Position numbers and translations under genes: made by a program | Assembly: GCA_024529925.1 (NCBI GenBank) | Contig: JAFEUB010001021.1 | Coordinates: forward strand, 186,001-250,000 | Direction: 5' to 3' | Origin: Ophthalmolycus amberensis | Lineage: Eukaryota > Chordata > Actinopteri > Perciformes > Zoarcidae | Length of the DNA stretch: 64,000 nt | Shown here: positions 10,980-20,483 of the stretch, piece after piece | Numbering within the stretch: the stretch's first letter is position 1 | Layout: every line of letters begins with the position of its first letter | Notes under the pieces: generated by a model | Database searches by the model: none | What the model saw: only the letters and a program-made list of their open reading frames with translations | Told to the model about the DNA's origin: nothing

Positions 10980-11962
10980 TTTATACCTGTGCCTTCACTG
11001 CTGTCCTGCAGCTTTAATACCACCTTATAACCACATTGTGACACCACAGCTATTATTCATTTTTAATGCTCTAACTATGTACGTCTTCGTATTAAACCGT
11101 TCGGAACGAGTCTTTTCAATAATGATGGAGCATTTAGAAAATGCAAAAGCCTACATTCAGGAAAATATAACATTCTCAGCTAGTCTGGCTGTGGGATCCA
11201 CTGTCATTCCTTAATGACAAGCCACGACCCAAAGAGATTATCATAGGATTTTACTTTCACAACTTGAACGTTGAATGTACTGCGCTGCCTCTGCAATGTC
11301 TTTCCTCGGCTCAGCACTCTCTATCATGGTGCAGCTCACTCAGTCAGAATGCATTTTGATTGGCTGAGCTGCATCACGTGATGTGATTCACTACCCATCA
11401 GCCTCTGCTGGCTGTGAAGTTCCGTTTCACGATAGTCACGTGCTCGCTCACTGACCAATCACAGCACACTCTGCACCTCGCGGGAAAGCTACAGATGAAC
11501 ACTGAGCGGCATGTAATGCTGACGTCATTATAGGCCGGCCAGCAGGAGCTGTCACGTCAAAGAATATGCCCAACATGTCAAACTAAAGATCTGATTGGTT
11601 GAACACTATGACAATCAACAATATCGTCCCCATTCACTTTAATCTGCACTGGCTGCAGGTGAGAGTCTGCAGGCCTCTGCCTCTGTTCTTACCTAGAGAC
11701 ACAGAGGTGAGATCTGATTGGATAAAAGCTCTACTTAAAACAAGCTGCACTGGAAGCAGAGCAACTGAGGAAGACAGTAGCTGTGCAATGAGAAAATAAG
11801 ATAATGGGGAAAATATTTTTATAAATTATAATACATGTAGTGTATTTAAGAAAAATTTTAAAATGATAAAATAGATTTTTTTTTTTTTTTAAATATATAT
11901 AGCTTTGTGATTCTGTTTAGGCCAGCAGAGAAGGCCTTGCAGGCCCTGACGGCCCGCCACTG
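10962..11962. mobile_element. Non-autonomous hAT-like element (monomer A)
   Basis: The ends are inverted repeats, CAGTGGCGGGC at the left and GCCCGCCACTG at the right, typical of hAT elements. It has no transposase frame. The flanking 8-mers (GACACTAT on the left, GTTGACAG on the right) do not match, so the target duplication has been lost by rearrangement. It contains several CCAATCA-like boxes and a CACGTG motif, with no gene. Confidence 0.7.
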
Positions 11963-12445
11963 GTTGACAGCGACCTTGACCATCATGAACTTGTTTTCTC
12001 ACACTGTTCCCATGAAGATTGAAACAAACACACCGCTGCAGGTGTCGCTGGACGAGGTGACGGGGTAAGAAAGCATCGGTCTTTCAGCACTTGGTGGAAA
12101 ACTTGGGTTGCTTGGACGCGGTGTCACCATCCTCCTCCAGAAACTTCAGAGCACTCAGCCATTATCTCCCACAATGCATTACAAGGGTCTCTCAGAGGAG
12201 TGTGCATGCTTTCTCTATCTGCAAGACGGAATGCCAGACATTCTGGTTGTCTTGGCCTGATGTTGGGCAGACCCTAAGCAAATTCCTCCGGCCTGGTTAC
12301 AACTCTGCTACGTCACCGTGTTGTTTAAGGAAGAGACGGGTCGGTGCCTGCGCTCTAAGCCCAGCATGTTGAGGCTGTGACTGCATGCTGTTCTAAACTC
12401 CTGCTAATAATTTGCAAGCCCTCACCTGACGCCTAGTAGCGAAGT
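11963..12445. other. Unassigned spacer with exon-like segment
   Basis: On the plus strand, 11963-12066 reads LTATLTIMNLFSHTV and ends DEVTG followed by GTAAGA, which looks like an exon with a donor. In monomer B the donor is mutated and 5 bases are missing. I do not recognise the protein. A following open frame (12091-12372) shows no family features. Confidence 0.3.
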
Positions 12446-12528
12446 CACTGAGTGTGGCTATTCAGTGCCCAGCCACTGAGTGTGGCTATTCAGTGCCCAG
12501 TCACTGAGTGTGGCTATTCAGTGCCCAG
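12446..12528. repeat. 28-bp minisatellite (monomer A, left part)
   Basis: Units of 28 bp (CACTGAGTGTGGCTATTCAG plus GTGCCCAG-type end) are tandem. There are three units here and about one more after the hAT at 14127. Monomer C has four uninterrupted units (47518-47630) and monomer B has one (34258-34286). Confidence 0.9.
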
Positions 12529-14126
12529 CAGTGGTGTATAAAGTACTCAAAAGCCATACTTGAGTAAAAGTAAAGATACCTTACTGGAAAACTACTCAAG
12601 TAAAAGTAAAAAGTCACCTATTAGAATACTACTTGAGTAAAAGTCTTAAAGTATCTGATATTTATTGTACTTAAGTACAAAAGTACTTAAGTATCAAAAG
12701 TAATTTTCTGATATTAAATGTACATCACAACCTGAACATTAAATGAACATCATAACCTGTTCATTGAAAGTAAAAGTACAAGTAAATGCTGTTAATAAAA
12801 AAGCGAAGGGTCATAATTTTGAGAATTATGAAGTTTATTCTTTTAAGTGCTGTGGCTCCATGACCAAGGACATGGAGCTGTGTTGACAATAATTGGGTTG
12901 GCTGTGATCCATCCAGGAGCAACAATGTTCAACATAATATATTGTACATAAGTATACTTTTGCATCTACTATGAACTTATCATCATAATTCTCCGAAAAG
13001 CAATATGACACTATGAAGGAGTTGTAACAGTGCGTTTATAAGTATGCTCATTAGACTAGAGGATGTAGAGGGCAAATGCATAATATTATGTTCAGCAAAA
13101 CATATCCACTTGATGCATCAGGTCAGTGTTTAGAGAAAGGACACCTGCCTTGTAAACTCCTATGGGCCTGAATTGAACACAATAGACAAAGGTTTTGCTC
13201 AAGATGAATCTGCAATTGGGCGACTGCTACCATCATAACTCCATATGATCATCCACAACATGACTCAAATATCAAAACATGATCAATACTAAAGCAACAA
13301 CACAGTCATTACCGTACTTGAAACTGAAACATGTCCTGTTCATCTTCAAAATGGAGAATTCAGTCTCGCTCTTCTTGGGCTGAAGACTCGTCCTGCGATG
13401 CTAAATAGCCTTTCACAGGCCGCTGAGGCAGGTAGAGGTGTGTTCAGCGTCACAGACAGCTTGCGCACAGCTGCGAAGGATTCCCCGAATGCTGCGCTCT
13501 CGCGGCTCCTGTCAATCCGTGTATATAGCTACAGCTAACGTTAGCCAACAAGTGCTGCACAACTGTCAACACTTCCTCAGCTCACTAACTCGCGAGCGAT
13601 CCACGGGTGTTGGTCTTCGTCACCACCGTAGTTTGTTGCGGGAGTAGCAGGTGCTTCCATTTCTGCTTCCATCATGAAATCAGTCATCGTAGAGTGGAAT
13701 TCTACTCATGTAGTCGCCCGCTAGCTTATAGCATGTAGCATCCTGGGCATCACTGGGAATCAAAACACCGCGGCTTTGAGAGCACTTGTTTGCAATTGTG
13801 CATTAACGTGATTAACCAATGATTTAACTTGCTGCTAGGACCGCTGATTCACCAAACCTGCTTGCTTGCAGTCTGTGTTCCACCACAGTCCCCGACGCTG
13901 GTCTCATGATTCATTTTGTTTCTAAAGATAGATTTGATTTTGTAGCGAGTAACGAAGGTTTCAGGGGAAATGTATCGGAGTAAAAGTATCGGTTTTCTTT
14001 GCAAAATGTAGTGAAGTAAAAGTAAAAGTAAATAGAAATATAAGTAGTAAAGTAAAGTACAGATACCCAAAAAAACTACTTAAGTACAGTAACGAAGTAT
14101 TTCTACTTCGTTACTATACACCACTG
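12529..14126. mobile_element. Non-autonomous hAT transposon, 8-bp TSD (copy 1 only)
   Basis: The terminal inverted repeat CAGTGGTGTATA is perfect at both ends. It is flanked by the 8-bp target duplication GTGCCCAG (12521-12528 and 14127-14134). Subterminal regions are rich in the repeated motif AAGTACTT/AGTAAAAGTA. It has no transposase frame. The equivalent site in monomer C is empty and keeps a single GTGCCCAG in an intact 28-bp unit, so the element inserted after the 35-kb duplication. Its interior includes a 58-bp block (12957-13014) also found fused to the Rieske fragment. Confidence 0.93.
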
Positions 14127-14134
14127 GTGCCCAG

Positions 14135-14335
14135 TCACTGAGTGTGGCTATTCAGTGCCCAGTCACATTATGCTGTCAGCAGCATGTGCATTGACCCGGG
14201 GAAACTTACCTGAGCACACAATCTATGAGCAAGAGAGCTGCAGTGAGCTGGCCAGTGAGGCTGTGACGAGGGGTTGCAAGGGGTCAAAAGAAGTTTGGGA
14301 ACAACTGCTCTACACTACTGCTAAAGCAACAAATG

Positions 14336-14368
<33 letters not shown>

Positions 14369-15766
14369 GGACACGAAAATCCATTTCCATGTCGCAAAAC
14401 TTTAATAGAATATTTTAACTAACTCTGTACAAATTGAAAAGAAATATTGCGCAAGTAACAAATTGTGAATAAGAACCAGTTAAGGCCATTGCTGGCACAC
14501 GGTCCAATGTGGTAGATTTGAAGATGTCAACCGTGGCTCTGAAAGATCTGTTCAACAAGATCTACAATCGTTCTTTTTAAAAAAAGAGAGAAGGGGTGGG
14601 TAGTATTTTCACTGAAACTGCTTTCGCTGACCAGGCAAAGGTGTCCCAATCAAACTGCCAAAATCCAAGTGCAGTATATAAAATACATTGGCAAACCTCT
14701 TCCATTTGTTTTCCACAGACATTCTACTGACTCATTAGACAATAACGGAAATATTTATATATTCTTAAACCACTTTAAATGCTGAATTAGATTACACTTT
14801 GTTAATGACAATTGGCAAACAATTGAATTAGAGAGGACGGTGTGTTTTGTCTTTCATTTTGGCTTCTTGGCAACGGAAATTACATTTGATTCCAACATCC
14901 TGCACCATCACCGACTGTCAGTTACATTTGTTAAGACCTAGATACATACCAGGAGTGATGACAACCAAAAAAAGGTTGCAGGTCAACCGATGTGTCTGCT
15001 TAAATGCGTCATATTTTAAGGAGATATTCACCAGAATGAATGTAATGCATACTTTTCAAATGTCTTGTTTTCTTAAAATGTTCTTATTATCCTTGATGAC
15101 AAACTCAAAAGAGCATCCAGGGGTGATGGCGCAACCAGGGAAGAGCTATACATGACAGTTTTGAGGTAAACCACATGCTTGCCACATGTTAATTAATGTT
15201 GGTCTACTCAAGTGCTCAGTTTTAAATGCTTGTTCAGCCAAACAACAAAAAATAACTTGGCAGTATTCAAGTTATTGACCTGCTATGCCCAAATACAATT
15301 TGAGCCAATGAGAATGAGCCTTAAGAGCTCCCGAAATGCACCACTGACACCAGAATAAATAGTCCAATGACAATATGACAAGGAACATTAAAAAATAAAA
15401 GCAAATGAAATTCAAACGATACATTGAATGTCTCTTAAAAAACACCACAACAAAAGAAAAAAACCACCCCAGTGAAAGATTAGGTCAGACTCGAACTTCT
15501 CTTGTTGGCATTAAAAAACCCTGAGTAACCAATTTATTTCCATGAAAACTTAAGTTGGGATCCATTTCTTTCCTATCTTTTTTTTCTCCATACGATTATG
15601 TTCTGATGTTCTTGGCAGTAGGAACCTCCCCCACCGTACCAAAGAAGACTGCCCCTATGTGACGCTACGGTCGTTCAATTAAATAGGGGGTGAGATGGGC
15701 GCAAGACAAAAGAAACAGAAGTCATGCACATAGTAAAAACACAGTTTGGTTTGCGTTCTATTGCGT
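14135..15766. other. Spacer: hAT remnant, CA repeat, possible minus-strand 3' UTR
   Basis: About 14250-14330 carries a 'gggaacaactgctct' end-like sequence of an old hAT. A (CA)n microsatellite follows at 14338-14366. From about 14390 the sequence is AT-rich without gene-like frames. On the minus strand an ATTAAA-type poly(A) signal near 14400 fits a long 3' UTR for the possible exon at about 15.8-15.9 kb. Position 14585 is the breakpoint where L2 begins in monomer B. Confidence 0.4.
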
Positions 15767-16504
15767 TCAGATGAGTTCACAATGGGGCGAGGCCTGCAAG
15801 AGTAGGAGGACTTGCTGATTGGCTGAGAACTGATTTTGATTTGACGGACAGCAGGTGACCACCTCCCCCTGATCATCACGGTTACTGCTGTTTGCATTCG
15901 GCGGGCTGGGGCTGTTCTTTCTGTTGGGAGCAGACGGAGAGAGAGAGAGAGAGCAGGTTAGAAAACAAGACGGCAGAGAGCTAACGAGGCCACCGGGCAT
16001 TAACCAGCAGCTAGAAGAGGTTAACGAGAAAGCAGACGCTAGAGAAGACAAGCGCCTGCTCGCTACAGCAAATGGCACAATGTTAGAAACCTGGGAAGGG
16101 ACGACAGGAGGAAAAACAAAAAGGAGGTAGAGAGCAAAGACAGGACAGGGAGAAGAGAAACTAAATCTACCCAAGATGTGAGTTGAGGGTCCTAAAGACT
16201 TCGGACTACTGGAAGTATCCAGGATGTAGTGAAAGAGAGAGAGAGAGGCAGCCAGAATAATAGACCAGAGCCAACGGACTACACAGAGCATAATGTGGGA
16301 CGCCATGCTTATTTGTCCCTTACCTAGAAATTGCATTGGGTGAGAATGATTGATTATGCCTGTAATGGAGGGGAATCCAGGGGAGGGAGAGACAACAATA
16401 TGCACAAGTTTAATCATCACAGTCAGAAATGACATGGTGAAACATTGCTGAATGAGCACACGATGAGCTGACAGGAGGTACCGCGACAGAAAAGCTCTAC
16501 TCAT
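15767..16504 (-). CDS. Unidentified minus-strand ORF, possible exon pair
   Basis: A long frame is present and nearly unchanged in monomer C (49204-49941). Within it, an ATG at 16304-16306 begins MASHIMLCVVRWLWSIILAA, a signal-anchor-like stretch, and a GTAGAT donor follows near 16172. A strong acceptor (CT-rich tract, CAACAG) near 15928 precedes a Ser/Asn-rich ending, PSPPNANSSNRDDQGE to HCELI. I do not recognise the protein. Either it is a small spliced gene with a 3' UTR running to 14.4 kb, or it is chance coding in CT-rich DNA. Confidence 0.25.
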   Translation of the reverse strand: MSRAFLSRYLLSAHRVLIQQCFTMSFLTVMIKLVHIVVSPSPGFPSITGIINHSHPMQFLGKGQISMASHIMLCVVRWLWSIILAASLSLFHYILDTSSSPKSLGPSTHILGRFSFSSPCPVFALYLLFVFPPVVPSQVSNIVPFAVASRRLSSLASAFSLTSSSCWLMPGGLVSSLPSCFLTCSLSLSPSAPNRKNSPSPPNANSSNRDDQGEVVTCCPSNQNQFSANQQVLLLLQASPHCELI

Positions 16505-17201
16505 TCACAGACAAAGCAGCCTTGTTGGTGCCTCCTGATGAAACTGCTTACAGGCCACGTTATGCACTTACTTAGTATCAGACTGGATTCGATTATAATG
16601 GATTATAGTCATCTCGTTATGTTACTCGCATGCAGAGTTGAACTATTCTACACATTGGCAGCTGTGTTGTAATCTTGATTGAACATCGGGCTCTCTTAAT
16701 CACATTCACTCTCCTTCTAAACTGCTGTGTGGACGTTTGTCTCCGACCTAATTTCAGCCAACTAACTAAATCTGGCATCTCCTGTCTCGTGTCCATTACG
16801 ACAGACAAACGCACAATCACAGGTTCATTTAAATATATAACGGACAGAAATACCGTCGGTCTGTGTTCTCTCCGTCTCCTCGCCGTTGGCTTTAAAATGG
16901 ATTTTTCGGGGGCGTGGCTATATTGATCCCTCACAAAACGTTGTATCGTTAGCCTCTCCCTCCGCTACTTTTCAAACGTTTACTCCAGAGACGAAGGACA
17001 TGGTGTCACTTCCTGTCATTGATCATGTGATCTACCCTAACCCCCACAAGCCTTCTCTGACCGCATACTTGCTGCCCAGCAGTGCGGTGTTCTCAGGGGG
17101 GTTTAGGATAAACACTCAGCTCAAGGAGCTACATGATTAGCACCACTATCACTGACACAAAAGTAATAACAAGAGTAACAAAAACACTTGTATTAAAAAA
17201 G
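16505..17201. other. Spacer without recognised gene
   Basis: A plus-strand frame at 16886-17140 (with VIDHVIYPNPHKPSLTAYLL) is open in both copies but resembles nothing I know and lacks clear splice signals. Nothing else stands out. Confidence 0.3.
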
Positions 17202-17978
17202 TTAATTATCATCATCCATGTTTCCGGCATAATGGGTCTCCTCCGCTATGTAGCTAGCTATTGCGTCTAGCTCGCTTTGGTGGTGTTTAGAGCGAGCTGT
17301 AGCCGTGACTTTGTTCCCCATATTTACCGGCCCTGCTCCTATTTCTGTTGCCAGCATCTTTACAATCGAATCGTAATCTTTTGAGGGGCTGATCACGGTG
17401 ACTATTTTTCCCTTGATGGTTCTCATTACCACAAGCCACCAGGTCAGCCATTCTCCCACTTGCTTCTTGCCTCTCAGGGGTTTTGGACATTCTACCACTG
17501 CCACAGCCACCCCGGACTGGTGGAGGAGGGGAGCTAGGTACCCCCCTTCTTTTTTGCACATTCGTTCTACTATCTCTCCCACCGACGCCCTACTTTCTTC
17601 TTGATGTAGGTCGGTTAGGTGTTGTTGGATGGCAGCGTCCCAGGTGGTCCATCCTCTTCCGTACAGGATGATCTGATGTTGGACGTTGCCTCTGTCTTTA
17701 TTCTGTGTCGGTTCTCCCGATGCCGCTTGTTCTGCCACGTCGTCCCTCTGGTCCTTGCTGCCGCTCTGTGGCAATTCCTTCATCGGGGCCGCTGGCTCGT
17801 CTCTCAGGGTTTCCTCCGCCTGCCGGCCGGTCCCTGGAACGTCTGGTCCGTCTCTGGTCCTTCTCTGGTCCTTCTCTGGTCCAGCTCTGGTTCTCTGGTC
17901 CTTCTCTGGTCCATCTCTGGTTCTCTGGTCCTTCTCTGGTCCATCTCTGGTTCTCTGGTCCGTCTGCTTCTCTTGCAT
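17202..17978 (-). CDS. Unidentified 258-residue ORF with Arg/Gly/Asp repeats
   Basis: The ORF starts at an ATG (an in-frame TAG lies just upstream). The N-terminal ~50 residues are a degenerate repeat of RTRDGPEKDQ, strongly charged and low in complexity. Residues ~100-258 look like a folded domain: ILYGRGWTTWDAAIQQHLTD, a Trp-rich WLTWWLVVM, then KIVTVISPSKDYDSI and an acidic end, NMDDDN. No transmembrane segment or catalytic motif is clear. The duplicate at 50638-51414 differs by a single residue (Gln/Pro). The overlapping frame at 17804-18178 only re-reads the repeats. It could be the gag-like gene of a decayed LTR element (see the leader-like sequence upstream), but this is a guess; the family is unknown to me. 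Confidence 0.45.
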   Translation of the reverse strand: MQEKQTDQRTRDGPEKDQRTRDGPEKDQRTRAGPEKDQRRTRDGPDVPGTGRQAEETLRDEPAAPMKELPQSGSKDQRDDVAEQAASGEPTQNKDRGNVQHQIILYGRGWTTWDAAIQQHLTDLHQEESRASVGEIVERMCKKEGGYLAPLLHQSGVAVAVVECPKPLRGKKQVGEWLTWWLVVMRTIKGKIVTVISPSKDYDSIVKMLATEIGAGPVNMGNKVTATARSKHHQSELDAIASYIAEETHYAGNMDDDN

Positions 17979-19079
17979 CTTGGACTATGTCTTTGTCTTT
18001 GTTGTCTCGAGTTACCGTCCTCCCAAAGCCTCTCGTCGCGCGTTGAGTAAGGGATGGGGTCAGGCTCTGGCCCCTCTACAGGTCGGGCGATTCTGGTCGA
18101 TACTCCCCGTCGCCTGCGGCTTCTCCTGTTCTGGCTTGTAAATACCACGAACAGCTTCGATGCGTGGATGTCTCGCAATCGGACTTCACTGAGCGTTGGG
18201 CAGCGTTACTTTCTACCCAAGTCTCTTTTCCTCGGGTCTTTCGTACACGAACGACAGCCTCTCTGGGCTGCCGGGGTTCTTCTTCTTGTTGGGCGCTACG
18301 TGTTAGATCCGGGGTTTTCCTTGGCCCGATACGGGGCTACTTATTGACTCAGCTCTCTATTAAAAGATTGGCAAGCTGGTGTTTTTTTCGAGGAACTCGC
18401 CTGGCTCTGCTAACTACCGTTACTCCTGACGTCTCCCCTGCTTCCTCCGGTAACCACGCACTCGGCTGAGGGGCCACCCTAGCCCCGGGCGCACCTACCT
18501 GTCGCGTCAGTTATGGTAGCTTCCTCTTTTGGATCCGTGCTCTTGGTAAATTGCCAGGTTTGGTTTTAACGGCTTGGATTACTTATAAAGCCGTAAGGGA
18601 TTGTTAAGTGGATATTAGGATAACCATTCAGAACTCAGTTGTTAGACATACATAGATTTAACTTTTTACTATCATGAGGAATATTTACGACGTAAGCAAA
18701 ATTAATGCAATTGAGAATTTTACTTTAAATGCAGGTTAGATATTTATTGCAAAATATATTTAGCAAGGGCAAAGCTTCAGTTCACATGAAATAATAATAC
18801 AACACATGATTTCTTACTTTCAATTCTTTGGTTATACTCATGGTTAGGTGCCGAGACCACTCGGTTGGAGCTGGCTTTGGGTGCGGTGAAAAGTTCTTTT
18901 TTGGAGTTGTCAGGGGTGAAGGATCTGGCCAGACCCTTCTCGCTCCTGCCTGCTCGGCAAACGACGTCTGTTCAGCGATCTTTGATCTTGTTAAAGTTGA
19001 GCAGGGAGGATAGGTGGTTCTTCGTCTTTCAATCTTTGCTCATAGAAGGGCCGTCTTCTTCTTTCGTCTTTTCTCGTCT
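17979..19079 (-). other. Upstream region of the unidentified ORF, possibly LTR/leader
   Basis: Read on the minus strand, the sequence near 18290-18310 is ATCTAACA followed by TAGCGCCCAAC. It resembles an LTR end (CA) plus a primer-binding site for tRNA-Lys1/2 (TGGCGCCCAAC): 10 of 11 match, then it diverges. A GTAGGT donor-like site lies near 18500 and TATAAG near 18590. No paired LTR was found, so this stays tentative. Confidence 0.3.
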
Positions 19080-19545
19080 TTCTTCCTTCTCGGTTGGATC
19101 TTCCTTCTCGGTTGGATTCTTCCTTCTCGGTTGGATTCTTCCTTCTCGGCTGGTTTTCGGTCTTGCTTCTCTCAATCTTTGTTCACAAAGGGCCGTCTTC
19201 TTCTTTCTTCTTTCTCACTTGGATTCTTCTTTCTCACTTGGATTCTTCCTTCTCGGGTGGATTCTTCCTTCTCGGTTGGATTCTTCCTTCTCACTTGGAT
19301 TCTTCCTTCTCGATTGGATTCTTCCTTCTCGGTTGGATCTTCCTTCTCGGATGGATTCTTCCTTCTCACTTGGATTCTTCCTTCTCACTTGGATTCTTCC
19401 TTCTCACTTGGATTCTTCCTTCTCGGTTGGATTCTTCCTTCTCGGTTGGATCTTCCTTCTCGGTTGGTTTTCGGTCTTGCTTCTCTCAATCTTTGTTCAC
19501 AAAGGGCCGTCTTCTTCTTTCTTCTTTTCTTCTTTCTTTTCTTCA
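19080..19545. repeat. CT-rich 19-bp minisatellite with higher-order repeat (monomer A)
   Basis: About twenty variants of a unit like GGATTCTTCCTTCTCGGTT are tandem. Blocks are separated by a longer motif (GTTCACAAAGGGCCGTCTTC) that appears twice about 310 bases apart, and once more in diverged form at 19020-19075. The strand is almost purely pyrimidine. All long frames here are translations of the repeat. Confidence 0.9.
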
Positions 19546-20320
19546 TTCTTGAGCAGAGACGAAGTCCACCGCTGCGTCTGTAGAGCGAAGTCCAGGGTCC
19601 TCTCAGGTGGAGCACTCGAATGGCTCTTATGACGTTATCCTCGCGTCTTTTAGCGTGTCACTTCTTTTATAACACCTTTGGGTTATCTTGACCCCCCTCC
19701 CTTTCTCACTCGGCACCTGATCCATTCCTCATCATAATGTGTGTGCGCTTGTGCTGTGGACGTGTGGAAATCACCTTGCCTTCCGTTAGGCCTGATTTTG
19801 CAATCCCAACGTCTCTGCATTCTTACACACACACATTTCTAACTCAGACTGGTTATCTTAATCACAGTTACAATTGTTATAATCAGTTACAGTTGTTATA
19901 ATCAGTTACAGTTGTTATAATCAGTTACAGTTGTTATAATCAGTTACAGTTGTTATAATCAGTTACAGTTGTTAATCGCTTTATTCAGCACACGCTTGCT
20001 TTTAAAATAATTATTAGATTTCCTCTTCTCTCTCTGCAGAAGTTATTTCCACATCTTTTCAGGCCTGCACCCAGCTCACTTCCTCTATTTCAGTACTTTC
20101 ACACTCACACAGTCTGCACTCTTACTCAGATACACCTATTATTATTATTATTATCAGGTTGACATTTGTTAAAATCACTTTACCTTTGTTATGTAATACA
20201 TGCTTGCTTTAAAATAATTGTTAGATTTCATCTTTTAACTCTTAATTTTACGCTTTGTGTCCCTTTAACCTAATTTACAGGCCTACCATGTATTCCTCTT
20301 CTAAGGCTGGTCCTGGGATC
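19546..20320. other. Spacer with 19-bp AT-rich minisatellite, nap1l4 3' UTR
   Basis: Six units of about 19 bp (CAGTTACAGTTGTTATAAT) lie at 19862-19975. A minus-strand AATAAA (plus 19980-19985) could end the nap1l4 3' UTR, about 340 bases after the stop. Short TAT repeats are present. No other gene is seen. Confidence 0.6.
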
Positions 20321-20447
20321 TCAACTCTTTTTGACAGTGTCAAAGTCTCCCTCATCATCATCATCATCCTCATCATCTTGCTCCTGAGACACAAAGACAA
20401 GATTTAAAGGAACCCCTGGTTAACAAAAAATATACCAGGACTGCTGC

Positions 20448-20483
<36 letters not shown>

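Noticed and set aside
12091..12372. 93-residue plus-strand frame conserved in A, B and C
   Set aside because: No recognisable domain or splice context was found, and recent duplication alone explains the conservation.
12446..12528. 28-bp direct repeats as a CRISPR-like array
   Set aside because: There are no spacers between units and the context is a eukaryotic minisatellite.
17804..18178. 124-residue minus-strand frame overlapping the unknown ORF
   Set aside because: It starts at TTG and only re-reads the repeat-coding DNA in another frame.
19014..19632. Long frames with FFLLGWI or LPSRLDSSF repeats
   Set aside because: They are produced by the 19-bp CT-rich minisatellite in all three frames.
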